This document shows positions 36,033 through 49,395 of a stretch of 64,000 nt of DNA, piece by piece. The notes below the pieces were generated by a model. The model was not told the DNA's origin and did no database searches. It was given only the letters and a program-made list of their open reading frames with translations. The stretch lies in contig NC_068347.1 in assembly GCF_014633365.1 (NCBI RefSeq), positions 33,274,116 through 33,338,115 on the forward strand. Reading direction: 5' to 3'. Position 1 is the first letter of the stretch; every line of letters begins with the position of its first letter. The DNA is from Diospyros lotus (lineage: Eukaryota; Streptophyta; Magnoliopsida; Ericales; Ebenaceae). The position numbers and the translations under genes are program-made.

Positions 36033-36412
36033 TAGGGATGAGCAAAAGTTTTGGTTAAAGCTAAATAACCAAACCAAACTTGTCGAAATTGGTGGTTCAA
36101 TTCTATCTAATTTGTAAATCGATTCAATTTGATGTTTAAATTTGAGTTTTTTTGAATATTTCAATTTGATTCAGTCTTTTTGTTGAAAAAGATTGAACTA
36201 ATTAAATAAATTGAAATATCCAAAATGATGTTTTTAATTAAAATTAGACAATTCGATTCGGTTATTTCAGTTTAATTACAAATTTATTAATCCCTAATTA
36301 CTTAGATTTGCTTGTATTTTATTTTTTAATTTTTTTAAACAATTATTCGATCTATTTGCTTTAATTTTTTAAAAAAATCAATTTATTTAATTTGACCAAA
36401 TGCTCACGTCTA
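36033..36412. mobile_element. hAT-type MITE, 380 bp, with perfect 8-bp target duplication
   Basis: Begins TAGGGATGAGC and ends GCTCACGTCTA (complement TAGACGTGAGC). AATATAAA flanks it exactly on both sides (36025-36032 and 36413-36420). Eight-base target duplications and TAGGG-type ends are hallmarks of hAT elements. The interior is AT-rich with GGTT/AACC words and no transposase, so it is non-autonomous. Its terminus relates it to the CGGTT-rich elements elsewhere in the window. Confidence 0.75.
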
Positions 36413-36420
36413 AATATAAA

Positions 36421-37690
36421 TGTCCTAAGAGCTTTGCCTTGTGGTATTGAGGAACAATAATAAATTAATTATTAATATACATAAGATAATTTATTAATAA
36501 GAGATTAATTTACAGAAACAAATATTTAAATACGGACTATCTAAATAATATCATAGAAATTTAATTATTTAAATAATATTTTTGTGATTATTTATTACAA
36601 ATAGATAAATTCACGTAAAACAATGATACTTTTGGGAATCACACGTGGGGATGTGGACGCACTGCACTGTCTACGGCTTTTCTCGTCCTTCGTGGAAAAC
36701 GAGGTAGCATAATTATTTTATTATAAATCACGTGCAAATTATAAAAAAGGCAAGAAAGTCTGTGCCATGCACTCCATGAAAAAAATAAAATGATAAAAAT
36801 AAATAAAAACATTACTTATTACATACTCAATTTTAACATTTTAAATAATAATACTTTAATACAAATGTATTATATTGTGTGTTATAAATATAAATACCAA
36901 TATATTATATTTAAAAAATAAAAAATAATGCTAGTCATTGACTTTGAGACAATTTAAGTCTCAAAATATAAAGCGTTAGATTTTTGTAAAAGCGAAATTT
37001 ATGTCTCTTGGACTAGATTTCGATTGTCAAGTTTTTACCTTATCTTTGAGAGAACGAGTAATAAAATAGTAGTTCAGTTCAAGAAATGTTTGCCTGGTAC
37101 CAAATAAGCGAAATCCTAGCAAGATTTTCCTCCATTATTGTTGGGGCGTGATCTTCGATTACGATCGACTTGCAAGTCTCATATCAAATTGACAAATATT
37201 TGAGGTATGAACGACTTCTTTAGTAAAATGAAAGAGTGTAACACGAGACACTCTCTGATAAAAAAAAACACATGTCACTTTGCACTTGATTTATTATATT
37301 TTATTTTCATCTCAAAATAACTTTGTTAATTTATAAAATTACAAGACACGATATACTTATCATCATAATAATTTTTGTTTCATATTATGAATATTGTGCT
37401 ACCAATTTAACTTGATTAGGATAAAGTGTTCTAGTGATGAAAAAAATAAATAATGAAAAGTAATGTAATAATACCCTTTTGAAAAGTAGGGTCTAATTAA
37501 GGGTAATCATATGTGAAAATTAATATCGTCAATATAGAAAATTAAGTTTTTTATTTTTTCTTGTTATTTCTCCTAAACGAGAAGATGTAATAAAACACGG
37601 TGATATTATTTGAAATGCTATAAATATAAATTGTTAATCTTTCTGTATAATGAATAACATGTTTTTTTTATTTTATTTTTCTTAGTTACG
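36421..37690. other. AT-rich intergenic region
   Basis: No gene or element recognised. Confidence 0.45.
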
Positions 37691-39273
37691 TAATACATAC
37701 TTTGATTTTATAATTTTACTTCAAATATTATGGATGATTTAGTATAAGATACTTACATAATATACTCTTATCCAAATACTCATGATAGTCATTATTCATT
37801 TTTAATATCAATAAATGCAAAATCATATTTTACAAATTATTATCACTTTTATATCACAACATACGATGAGAAAATATACAATGTATTTGTAATAGCACAC
37901 CATTGGTGTCGTCTTGCTATCACAGTTCAATCACATATTGTCATTTGTTGGTGATAACTATCATGCATTCACAATTTAAACACATGACAGCTATAATAGA
38001 CCGAAACATAATATCAAACGGATACATTGAATATATTCTCTTCTTTTGGTAATTACATCAAATATCTCTCCATTTTATGGTAAGTGCATTCAATTCATTT
38101 TGATCAACACAATAGCCACAACGTGACACAACGAGATTGGCATCTAAGCTCTATCCCCAAGGGTCCAGTGTACCATTACCATATATACAATAGTTGTCAA
38201 AAAGATGTAACTGCTAGCAATGATAATTTAAAACAAGCTCCATGTGATTTACAAAACGTAAGTGCAAATTCATGAATTTGCCCATAAATGATAACTTCTC
38301 GACACTTAGTTGGAATCTTTTTTTAGGAAACAATATTTCGTAATTTGAAATATTTTTGAAATCTCACACAAATAACATAAGAAAGGCTAATTTAGGATCA
38401 AATTAATTTATAATGATGACCTGTTTGGCTCTCTTTTGAACTTTAAACCTTAAATTAAGTGTTGTCTAAGTTTATATTTTTATTATAATAAAAAGGAATT
38501 TTGAAAATTGCCAAACGAAGCATGCATCTCTAAATATGGAAGGATCCAAATGGAGCCCAAGAGTGAGGGCGAGGATGGTGTTGGTAGTGGGCCCCATGTC
38601 GACGTTGCCCTTTTCACATGACAGGCAAATTAGATTTGTTGCTCTTCGTGGAAAGTGCAGCGAGTGCGTGATCCCACGCGCATGGTTTTATGCTATCTGT
38701 AATATGTTGCTAAAAACGAAAATGAAAACGTAAATTTACTTTTCACGTGGCCAAGGAATCGAATGATCTGGCGATTACTTGTCATCTCGCGAGATGAAGA
38801 GAAATTCTCCCTTCCCCCCAAATTTATTTTTGAATTCCAAATATTAGCATAAATATATTATTTCAAAGATAAAATTACAAGAAATTCCTCCTACCATTTA
38901 TTCAAAAACACATTAATTCAAAATTATCGAATTTTTTTTATTACTCAATTACATTCAAGTTGTAATTTAGAAAAGTCAACGAGATTTTAAGTCGATAATA
39001 GTTAAACATGGTGACAATATTACAATGATAACAAATAATGATAAATGACATTCGTTGACATTTTAATTATCGTTTTTATAATGTTGACCCGATTAGTTGG
39101 TTGGTAAGCTATAGGTAATAAAGAAGATTCGATACGAATTGTAAGAAGAACGTCATATTAACTGCATGTGAAATTATTGTAATTATCAGAATTCTCAATT
39201 ATTAAATTTTGTCGTGATTGTAAAATTAGATAACCATTCGATAAATGAAATTGAAGGATATAATGGTCAATTA
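37691..39273 (+). repeat. Tandem duplication, copy 1 (~1.58 kb)
   Basis: Matches 39302-40885 base for base apart from scattered substitutions and small indels. Contains a 63-codon frame at 38084-38275 that stays open in both copies, but no recognised domain. Ends are not LTR-like (no TG...CA). Confidence 0.9.
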
Positions 39274-39301
39274 TATCTTACAAATATAAAAAGCGTCATA
39301 T

Positions 39302-40885
39302 TAATACATACTTTGATTTTATAATATTACTTCAAATATTATGGATGATTTAGTATAAGATACTTACTTAATACACTCTTATCCAAATACTCGTGATAGT
39401 CATTATTCATTTTTAATATCAATAAATGCAAAATCATACTTTACAAATTATTATCACTTTTATATCACAGTATATGATGAAAAAATATACAATGTATTTA
39501 TAATAGCACACCATTGATGTCGTCTTGCTATCACAGCTCAATCACATATTGTCATTTGTTGGTGACAACTATCATACATTCACAATTTAAACACATGATA
39601 GCTATAACGAGCTAGAACATAATATCAAATGGATACATTGAACATATTCTCTTCTTTTGGTAATTACATCAAATTTCTCTCCATTTTATGGTAAGTGCAT
39701 TCAATTCGTTTTGATCAACACAATAGCCAGAACATGACACAACGAGACTGGCATCTAAGCTCTATCCCCAAGGGTCCAGCGCACCATTACCATATATACA
39801 ATCGTTATCAAAAAAATGTAATCGCTAGCGATGATAATTCAAAACAAGCTCCATGTGATTTACAAAATGTAAGTGCAAATTCATGAACTTGCCCATAAAT
39901 GGTAACTTCTCGACACTTAGTTGGAATCTTTTTTTAGGAAATACAATATTTCGTAATTCGAAATATTTTGAAATCTCATACAAATAACATAAGAAAGGCT
40001 AATTTAGGATCGAGTTAATTTATAATGATAACCTGTTTGGCTTTCTTTTAAACTCTAGACCTTAAATTAAGTGCTGTCTAAGTTTATATTTTTATTATAA
40101 TAAAAAGAAATTTTGAAAATTGCCAAACGAAGCATGCATCTCTAAATATGGAAGGATCCAAATAGAGCCCAAGAGTGAGGGAGAGGATGGTGTTGGTAGT
40201 GGGCCCCATGTCGACGTTGCCCTTTTCACCTGACAGGCAAATTAGATTTGTTGCTCTTCGTGAAAAGTGCAGCGAGTGCGTGATCCCACGCGCATGGTTT
40301 TATGCTATCTGTAATATGTTGCTAAAAACGAAAATGAAAACGTAAATTTACTTTTCACGTGGCCAAGGAATCGAATGATCTGGCGATTACTTGTCATCTC
40401 GCGAGATGAAGAGAAATTCTCCCTTCCCCCCAAATTTATTTTTGAATTCCAAATATTAGCATAAATATATTATTTCAAAGATAAAATTACAAGAAATTCC
40501 TCCTACCATTTATTCAAAAACACATTAATTCAAAATTATCGAATTTTTTTTATTACTCAATTACATTCAAGTTGTAATTTAGAAAAGTCAACGAGATTTT
40601 AAATCAATAATAGTTAAACATGGTGACAATATTACAATGATAACAAATAATGATAAATAACGTTCGTTGACATTTTAATTACCGTTTTTATAGCGTTGAC
40701 CCGATTAGTTGGTTGGTAAGCTATAAGTAATAAAGAAGATTCGATACAAATTGTAAGAAGATCGTCATATTAACTGCATATGAAATTATTATAATTATTA
40801 TAATTTTTAATTATTTAATTTTGTCCTGATCATAAAATTAAATAACCATTCGATAAATGAAATTGAAGGATATAATAGTCAATTA
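39302..40885 (+). repeat. Tandem duplication, copy 2 (~1.58 kb)
   Basis: Lies in the same orientation, separated from copy 1 by only 28 bases (39274-39301). The corresponding 63-codon frame is at 39695-39886. Many differences between copies are C/T or G/A changes, as expected of methylated, non-coding DNA. Confidence 0.9.
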
Positions 40886-41300
40886 GACCCGTTCGGTTAG
40901 GAGTATGGTCGGTTACATGATTTTTTAAAAAGGTAAAATGTTACATTTTTTTTATTTTTGGTATTATTTATCCATTAGCAAGTGCAATTTTATGAATTAT
41001 TTGAAAAAATATTTATTTAGAAAAATCAATTGAGGAAATATACCGTGAGAAAATGGGGCCTGTGTTATATCGTGGAAGAGTGAAATTTCGGTAATACCCT
41101 TCTCTGTATATATCTCATTATCTCCCTCCTATATATATATATGTGTATACAGGAGGCTTCTTACGCACTGCGAGCTCTCTCTCTCTCTCTCTCTCTCTCT
41201 GAAACAGAGGACGAGAGTCTTCTCTTTCTCTCTCTAGTTTATAGGCTTCCATGAGAGGTCGAAGCCACCAGTGAGGAAGAGGAAGCTGAGTTAAGTGATC
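40886..41300 (+). promoter_or_regulatory. Promoter and 5' leader of the KRP gene
   Basis: A TATA run at 41131-41142 is followed about 35 bases later by a (CT)n tract (41175-41200) typical of plant leaders, and then the ATG at 41301. A CT-rich leader occupies 41160-41300. Confidence 0.5.
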
Positions 41301-43117
41301 ATGGTGAAGTCCACTAGGAAGGTGAAGAACACCGGGAAGGTTGCTGCTGGCGCCGAGGAGACTGAGTCGTCTGTCGGCGTTCGAACTCGAGCCAGAGCCC
41401 TAGCTCTGCAGCGTCCCCGGATGAAGGTTCCGGCGGCTCCGACCGGAAACGGCGACGCCGGATATCTGCAGCTCCGGAGCCGCCGCCTCGAGAGGACCCC
41501 GATGGGGAAGTCCAAGAAACAGAGGCCGGGAGCGGGAAGGAAGCGGGGTTCGGGGTCAAACCCTAACCCTAGCGGAAAGACAAGCTCTGAATTGGTGGAG
41601 GAGACTCTGAAAGTGGCGGCAGAAGAGGAGGAGAAGCCAGACGGCAAGGGTGATCTGACGGAGCTTGATGGTTCGCCTGGAGAAAATTCGCCGGAATTGG
41701 GAGGCATGGAGAGGTTCGTTTTCATCTTTCTTTCCTTCTTTATTTCTTTTTGTTGAGTTTTGGTTGGTGAAAGATTTAGTCTTTGATTTCTTGCTTTGTT
41801 TCTGAGGTGAAGCAGGGGAAGACACTAAATCAGAATCATTAAACTGCTTTGAGTAATCATTTGTCTTCTTCTTCTTTTTTTTTTTTTTTTTGGCTAAAAA
41901 CTTACATCTTTGATAAAACTAATTCTTTGCCATTGCGCTGTTTGGTTGCTGAGAAAATGCGGGGGAAAACCCAAAATCAAAATCTTTAAAATTGGAACCC
42001 ATTATTCTTGAAATTTGAAGGTAGAGAGAAGTGTTTTTTTTTTTCATTTTTCTCGTTTAATTGGTTTCTCCTTTTGGCTTATAGGGGCTTCAATCTTTTG
42101 ATAAATATTTCTTTTTCATCTGGCCGTTTTTTTCCCGACAAAAGCCGGGAAATGGACAATAACCAATGTTTCTGAAAATCTGTTTCAAATATTTCTTGGA
42201 GCAAAAAAAAAAAAAAAAAAGATTTCTTTTTGCATTTATTTTCCCATTTAAATTCAGATATCGTTTTGTTTTTTTTTCTTTTTGTATTTGTTTTCCATCT
42301 GTTTGGTTGCCAAGAAAGTTCCAGAGAAAAATCTCTGGTTTTATCCAAACGTTTAGAGCTTGCCCTGAAAGTCCAGGACTGCATTTTCTTGGTTTCTTCT
42401 TGTTGGGTTACTGAGATATTGTAGCAGAGAAATTAGACTGGCTGTCTAGTTATTTTTAGTTCACATGCTGGAATATTTTCGTACTATTTTTCAATTTTCT
42501 TTTCCTGTTTTTCCCTTTCTCTGTTTAGCCTGTGAGTAATCTAGGACACTCTTGGGTACACTGTGTTCTTGGAAAAAGAAGAAGCTACAATAAGCTATTT
42601 ATATAATTGTTTTCTCGATCGGGATGATCTCCTCAGTTGGAAGGAGTTTCTCTTTTCTTCTATTCTTTTTGTTAAATTTTCATTCGTATCTCTATTTCGA
42701 GGTGCATTATTTTCAGGGTCTATTTTCTTTCTGTTGATCTGTGGTAGGAGCCAAAGGGAGACCACACCTTGCAACATGATCCAGGTTCCAGAGAGCATGA
42801 GAACCCCTGGCTTTGCTAACAGATTCATGCGCCCAACTGAGGCTCAGAAGAGGATCCGCAGTGCCATACAAGCCAATGCTGCAGTGATAGACGAGGCCAT
42901 GGCTGAATACTTCGGTTATTCAGAGAAGGAGCTGCAGAAGCAGTTCAAGGAGAAGTACATGCATTTCATCATATTCTCTCTTGATGATCCCATTGTTATC
43001 GTTGAATGGAGAATTCTCTTCTTGTGTTAACCCCAATTCGCTTGCAGGTACAACTTTGATCCCGTGAAAGAGGAGCCCCTCCCCGGCCGCTATGACTGGG
43101 TGAAGCTGAAGCCATAG
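41301..43117 (+). CDS. KRP: Cyclin-dependent kinase inhibitor (KRP/ICK family)
   Basis: Three exons, 41301-41713, 42748-42954 and 43048-43117, give exactly 230 codons (229 residues plus stop) with GT-AG borders. KRP proteins bind cyclin D/CDKA complexes in the nucleus and hold back the cell cycle. The basic N-terminal half carries the plant KRP motif YLQLRSRRLERTP near residue 52. Exons 2 and 3 form the conserved C-terminal inhibitory domain: ETTPCNMIQVPE, EAMAEYFGYSEKELQKQF, then KYNFDPVKEEPLPGRYDW and a last WVKLKP. The boundary between exons 2 and 3 falls inside EKY, as two split codons confirm. If intron 2 is kept, the frame ends early at 43030 and the last motif is lost. A damaged inverted copy of exons 2-3 lies at 49826-50829. 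Confidence 0.92.
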
Positions 43118-44620
43118 GCGGGTAGTTCTCCCGTCAAGACTGCAAATAAACAGCTAAATATATCATTACTTAGCAAAGGCGGAAACAGTTGCAGCAGTAG
43201 TTCTTTTAGTTTTCCATTGCCCATTATTATTGCCTTCTTGACCTGTAAAGGAATTAGGGGTGGAGGGAAGTGTAGAGCAGCCCAATGATCTGCCAACATA
43301 ACAAAACAGATAACAGCAGGGTGTTTTTGTCCGACAGATCGTCTGAAAGGGGAAAGGAAATAGTTTTCTTGTTTTACAGTTGAATGAATATAGGTCAGTC
43401 TAGGCTGTTGATACAGAAAGTTTGTTGGGTTTTTCTAGTCTTTCTAGCTTTATTATGTCCTCCCCTTCGCTGTCTATACTTGTACTGATGAAACTCCTTG
43501 CAGCTAGTTAGCAGAGTCTCTGCAGTAAACATGGCCTTTGTTGTTGTTATCATCATCATCATCTTTTATTGTCTCTGCATATTGATTTGTTTTCATGTGA
43601 GACAATGAGCCTTTCATTCAATTGCTGGTGATCTTACTGTTTGTTCTCAGCCGCTTGAGAGAATGGTTCATTGATGTTCCTGGTAGTGGAGGTGGGGTTG
43701 CTTTAATGGTGGGACATGTCTTAGAAGAGTCTTGTCTACCCCATTATCATTGTCTGGCTTTAAACTTTTTTTTTTTTTAAACTTCTGCAACTTACCCTTG
43801 AATGAGACAACTGAAACCTTGTCAGGGTTGGCAATTCTAGAAGGGGGGAAGACAAAACTGGTTTGAGGATGGAATGAAATTATCATCTTTTATCCCATAA
43901 AGCTGATCCAAAGGGTCAGGAAATATGGCAGATTGCCCATTATTTACTTGGCACATCTATAAATATTGTTTAATCTAACGAGTTTTATGTTGCTTATCAA
44001 CTAATTAATCCAACTTACAACGATGGATAGGCTTGTTCTTAAAAGATGCAATCAGTTATACACAGAATTCATGAGGAATCTTTGTGGTTTCAATGACATA
44101 TTTCCACATGCAAACAAAGGGCCAAACTACTTCTCCATGGCTCATATGATTCACTTCTTACCAATCACTGAGTTTGGTAATTTTAAGTGTCTTCCATTGC
44201 TTCATATAACCAAATGATAATGAAAGCCCTGAATTTAGCTTTTGAACTGTTGCATCATAATCCTAAACAACACATTAGTGACATGTATCTCTTATGTTGA
44301 ACTGTTTTTGGAATAGAAGCTTGAATACATCTACTAAGTCCATCTAAGCTCCTTTTGGAATGAATTAACTTTAAATTTTGATATTTATTTACAATAAAGT
44401 TTACATATAATTTGTTTATAAAGAAATTATTATGTTTAATGAATTTTTATGTTTAGAACAACACGATCTAAATTATAGAATTCAATTGAATTCTACAAAT
44501 TTATCTTTGAAATGATTTTAGAATTGAAGTTCAGCTGTGATCGTTGCGACTCTCTTGAGACTTACTCTCTCGTCTTTTTTCTTTTTTTTTATCTTCCTTA
44601 TTGATTAGTGAAAACTTGTT
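42491..44620 (+). repeat. Inverted repeat, left arm (KRP 3' part and downstream flank)
   Basis: Runs from late KRP intron 1 through exons 2-3, the 3' UTR and about 1.5 kb of flank. It matches 47470-51081 in reverse orientation. The left arm lacks the two LTR insertions of the right arm. The inner boundary near 44620 is approximate. Confidence 0.88.
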
Positions 44621-44891
44621 AAATTAGATATTTAAGAAAGAAGTAACAAGTACGACTAGGAACTTATCATAACAAACTCTTTTATCTAAAAGAAAACACT
44701 TTTACTATCATTGTTGCATGTGCTTGAAATTTGTTTGAAAAAAAAAATATTTTTATCAATCAATAATGAAAAAAAAAAAAACATGTTTAAAATAATATTT
44801 ATATAAATTCGTGTCTAAAAAAATATAACAAAGATTGCACAATTAATGTCTTTTGCTCGTAATTTCAACTCAATCCATAACCACAAAATGG

Positions 44892-46609
44892 TTAAGTGAA
44901 GAAGCGAACAATGGCAATGGCAACAACCAAGACAGAAAAGGGAAGGAATCTCCGAAAGAGTTGGAATACGACGTTTGACAATTTATCATATTTAAGAACT
45001 TGCTTAGGAGATGTCTGCACAATGGTTGTAGGCATTGACAATGGATCAACCTCTCCAACGTAGAATTCGTCCAACATTAGCCTTGCAGCACTGCCATGAC
45101 CGGCATTCTCAAACTCTTCACTTGCATCTTTCCCTGCAAACTCATGTCACTAATAACTAACTCGTCGCTCATTCTAGTAAAATGTGTCACTAATAATCAG
45201 GCAACAATTATAGGTAATAGCTAGGCAACAATTATAAATTTCTATAATTAGTGTGAAATAATGTCAACAATAGTAATATTGAGAAATAATGCCAACAAAT
45301 TTGATAAATAATATTTATAAATTGACGTGGCATATACAAATTCATAATAATTTTATCTAAACTTAATAATTAACCTACTCACTTCCATGAATTGTTATTA
45401 ATTTTTGATAAAATTATTATAAATTTGAGTAGAATTATTATAAATTTGTGTGTTATGTCAATTTATAAAGATTATTTGTCAAACTTAATTATGAAAATAA
45501 CATTTCCTATGATAGTATAGGATGCTTTCTATGGGTTGAAGAAGTGTCACAAACTTGCAACATCTGTTAACTTGCCACAAAAACATTTTTGCTTTTTTTT
45601 TTTTGGTCCTTTTTTTACTTAGTATCATTTTTTACTCTTTTTTTTTTTAGCAAGTGGGTATAGTGTTAAGGCATAAGTTGAAATGTTATACCAGCTGCCA
45701 TTAACAAAATCTCTTGGCCACCAGGATGCACCAACAAAAAGTCTGTCACATCATATGCCTGCTTAGAAAAATCAAAATCGAATCTTTAGATCAAAAAATT
45801 AAAATCTTTTTATGCAAGAAAGTTCAAAATGGAAAAATACTTATTTAAAGTTGTTAATTATTTTAGGGCTCAAATTATTTCAAGACTAGTTTATGGGATC
45901 TTTTGGCCCCCTACAATGATTTTTTTTTTTTTTTAACATAATTGAAGTGGCCATCAAGCATAGAATTTGAATTAATATTGAAGCTGTCAAGTGATTGAAT
46001 GCATAAAGAAATTAAACTATAATATTAAAAGCAAGAGGATAAGGACTTTAAATAAAGAAGAAAGCCAACATTTTGGAACAATTCATGCCAAAACTTGCAT
46101 CTCTTAATTAATTAATTAACAAAAACAATAAATAAATTAGTTAAGACAAGAGTTTGAATGCTTCATAATTATTAAGAAAATCTCAAAAGGATAGATCGGT
46201 GGTCTAGTTGGTTGAATTTACTTCGAGCACGCCTTCTCTCTCTTTTTTCTTTTCATTTTTTTCCACATACACATCTAACTTGAGCATAAATCAAGTATTC
46301 ATTGAGTTTATAGAAAGAAACTATTACTCAAAGATTAGATCGATTACTCAAAACCTTGCATACAAATCAAATAGTATTGAATACATGGGTTAATTAACAT
46401 TAATACAAATTAAGTAGCCCTATTATGATTCTTCTAAACACAGAGAAATCAACCCTAATCAATTAATCGCACTTGTTTCAAAAGATTAGATCAGAAAACT
46501 TAAGAAGATGATCAATTACCTTGCCATTGATGATTACCCAACAGTCTTTCATGTCACTGTGTAGGGAGACTTCTGCAAAACTGAGCACCTTCCTATCTTC
46601 AGGCCCCAT
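44892..46609 (-). CDS. CB5: Cytochrome b5, tail-anchored
   Basis: Three exons, 46609-46520, 45758-45692 and 45133-44892, total 399 bases and encode 132 residues, the usual length for plant microsomal cytochrome b5. Exon 1 gives MGPEDRKVLSFAEVSLHSD...CWVIINGK. Exon 2 gives YDVTDFLLVHPGGQEILLMAAG with the first haem-ligand His in HPGG. Exon 3 gives DASEEFENAGHGSAARLML with the second haem-ligand His, and ends in a hydrophobic anchor (FLPFSVLVVAIAIVRFF). The protein passes electrons to fatty-acid desaturases, hydroxylases and P450s on the ER. Splice borders are GT-AG and phases agree. The first position of exon 2 is Ala where Val is usual. The gene sits between the two arms of the KRP inverted repeat, and its exon 1 is copied at 51112-51201. 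Confidence 0.93.
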
Positions 46610-47470
46610 TGCTTCCCTCCTCTTCTTCTCTCTCACTGCAGATTGGAAGCTAGAACTTCTATAGTTTATGCTACTTCACCAAAATTAGAAAGATTAAGTT
46701 AAAAACCAAACATCTAAGCGAAAGATGGAACTTGCAGTTGCTTATGGAGAGAAAGATGGAGGATTATGATTCTGATTCTGGGCTTTATACATATGAAGTT
46801 GTTAATCACGATTTATTAAATAAATATAGATATGTATGGTTGTGGATGTTGATGTTGAAGTGTTCTATGGAACCAGAAAGCAAAAGAGACAGAAAAATGT
46901 TTAAGAAAAGACTAGGTGGGGGCATGAAAGGCACTGAATGAGTTAATGGGAAGGTATCTTGAAAGCTGTTCTTGAACTTGAAAACTTGTGCTTGGTTTTG
47001 GCTGTATTTAGAGGCATTATTGTCTTTGTTGTTTTCTTAGGCATTGTGTCATGTTGCCTTGGGAATGCATGGATAACATGAGTGATACATGTGATAAGGA
47101 TCATCTCAAGGGGTGAAATTATTAAACCACCCCTAGAGAATAACAAAACATGACCCCATCATATGTCTTTTATCTCCGAACAATAAAGCAATGACACATG
47201 TACTCTTATTCAACAAATTTAAATCTTGAATAATAGTCCTAAAGAATTTGACATGGATTGGAGAGTTTTGTTGTTTTCTTGTTCTAGATAGGAAATCCCT
47301 ATAAACCCATAATTATTGAGCTTGTAAATTTTAGAAATGACACTGAGTATCATATTTCACCTATCCTATATAAGCAGAACTCTTGCAGATGGATCAAACT
47401 AACTCATTTTGCTCTTTATATACCATTTAGCCATACTTGTTACTTCTTTCTTGAGCATCTCACTTGGTAA
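46496..47470. repeat. Direct repeat, copy 1: cytochrome b5 exon 1 and promoter
   Basis: Covers the start of CB5 intron 1, exon 1, promoter and upstream flank. It is repeated in the same orientation at 51083-52090. The outer end is approximate. Confidence 0.85.
46783..46790 (-). promoter_or_regulatory. TATA box of the cytochrome b5 gene
   Basis: GTATAAAG on the minus strand, about 175 bases above the ATG. The same box is kept in the copy near 51381-51388. Confidence 0.45.
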
Positions 47471-48679
47471 ATTTTCATTAATCAATAAGGAAGACAAGAA
47501 AAAAAATAAGAGAGTAAGCCCCAAGAGACTCGCAACTACCATGGCTAAACTTCAATTCTAAATTCATTTCTAAGATAAATTTGCAGAATTCAATTGAATT
47601 CTATATTTTAGATCGTGTCATTCTAAATATGAAAATTTATTTAAGATAAAAATTCTTTTATAAATGAATTCTATATCAATTTTGTTATAAATAAATATCA
47701 AAAATTAAAGTTAATTCATTCCAAAAGGAGCTTAGATGGACTTAGTAGATGCATTCAAGCTTCTATTCCAAGAAAAATTCAGCATAAGAGATACATGTCA
47801 CTAATGTGTTGTTTAGGATTATGATGCAACACAAATGACTGGCCAGACTACATAATATTTGGGGCTAATTTTAATATTGAACTTTTATTTTATTGTGTGA
47901 GTCCAATAGGTGAATTCTAGCTTGCCGATCATAGATGTAATCTTCACATAAAAGATAAATTCAGGGCTTTCATTATCATTTGGTTATATGAAGCAATGGA
48001 AGACAGTTAAAAGCCAAACCCAATGAGAAGGGAACCTATTCAGGCAAGAGCCGTGTGATTGGTAATAAGTGAATCAAATGAGCCATGGAGAAATAGTTTG
48101 GCCCTTTGTTTGCATGTGGAAATATGTCATTGAAACCACAAAGATTCCTCATGAATTCTGTGTATAACTGATTGCATCTTTTAAGAACAAGCCTAACCAG
48201 GTAAGTTGGATTAATTAGTCGATAACCAATGTAAAACTCGTTAGATTAAACAATATTTATAGATGTGCCAAGTACATAATGGGCAATCTGCCATGTTTCC
48301 TGACTCTTTGGATCAGCTTTATGGGATAAAAGATGATGATTTCATTCAATCCTTAAAACCAGTTTTGTTTTCCCCCTTCTAGAATTGGCAACCCTGACAA
48401 GGCTTCAGTTGTCTCATTCAAGGGTAAGTTGCAGAAGTTAAAAAAAAAAAAAGAGTTTAAAGCCAGACAATGATAATAGGGTAGACAAGACTCCTCTAAG
48501 ACATGTCCCACCATTAAAGCAACCCCACCTCCGCTACCAGGAACATGAACGAACCATTTTCACAAGCAGCTGAGAACAAACAGTAAGATCACTAGCAATT
48601 GAATGAAAGGCTCATTGTCTCACACGAAAACAAATCAATATGCAGAGACAATAAAAGATGATGATGATGATAACAACAA

Positions 48680-49395
48680 TGTTACGAACAAACAGAGATA
48701 GCAAATCTCCACATACACACTCCCTGTTACCAACAAACAGAGATAGCAAATCTCCACACACACTATCAAAATCAACTCTGATGAAATAAAGACATAAACG
48801 AAACAAGAGGCAGAAGATTTATAGTGGTTCACCCCAAAACAGGGGCTACGTTCACTTGAGCTTCGGTGAGAAGAGTTCACTCCACTAATATATTCAATCC
48901 GATTACAATGAAATCGAAACCCAAAAACAACCTTGGTTTTCTAATTCAAAAACGCTCAGAATCACTAACAGATTAAGAGTTTACATTCGATCAAAACAAG
49001 AAAAACCAGAGAACACGAAAGGGAAAACGAACTGTACAGCATTTACAGAGAGAGAGAGAGAGAATGAAGAAACCCAAAAATGACAACCTCCTCGGCACCT
49101 CCTCTTTTCTTCCGTCTTTTCCCTTCTCCGAATCATCAATCTCGAGGCGTGGTAAATAAGGCGATTGAATGGCTGGGATTGCATACAATAAAGCAGCACA
49201 GACGGCCTGGATAAGATCGTGCAAAAGGAACGACTACAAACAACACGACAAAAGGCCAAAAAACCAAGGGCTTGGGCTGGCCCAAAGGTGGTTGCACATT
49301 GGCCCTCCAGTGGGCGCCCAAAGGGCAGCCCATGGTTGCCAAATGGCCCCCCCAATCCTATGGGCCACATTTGATGTTTCACATAAAATATAACA
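48680..49395. mobile_element. Solo LTR, 716 bp, TSD AACAA
   Basis: Starts TGTTACG, ends ATAACA, and is flanked by AACAA at 48675-48679 and 49396-49400. The empty site is present in the left arm near 43540-43550, which lacks this segment. The left part contains GATTTATAGTGGTTCACCCC...GGGGCTACGTTCACTTG, a variant of the TGGTTCGG/CCTACATCC motif of the other LTRs here. A short duplication (AACAAACAGAGATAGCAAATC, at 48687 and 48732) lies at the left end. Confidence 0.82.

Noticed and set aside
37691..40885. The two ~1.58-kb repeats as a pair of LTRs
   Set aside because: Only 28 bases separate them and there is no TG...CA end, primer site or coding region, so a plain tandem duplication fits better.
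41291..41725. Minus-strand frame opposite KRP exon 1
   Set aside because: No family features. The plus-strand exon splices correctly into the KRP domain.
44023..44217. 64-codon frame in the KRP-CB5 interval
   Set aside because: Lies in the inverted-repeat flank. The matching region (about 47980-48200) does not keep the frame, and no domain is seen.
46190..46225. tRNA-like A box (TGGTCTAGTTGG)
   Set aside because: No B box at the right spacing and no cloverleaf.
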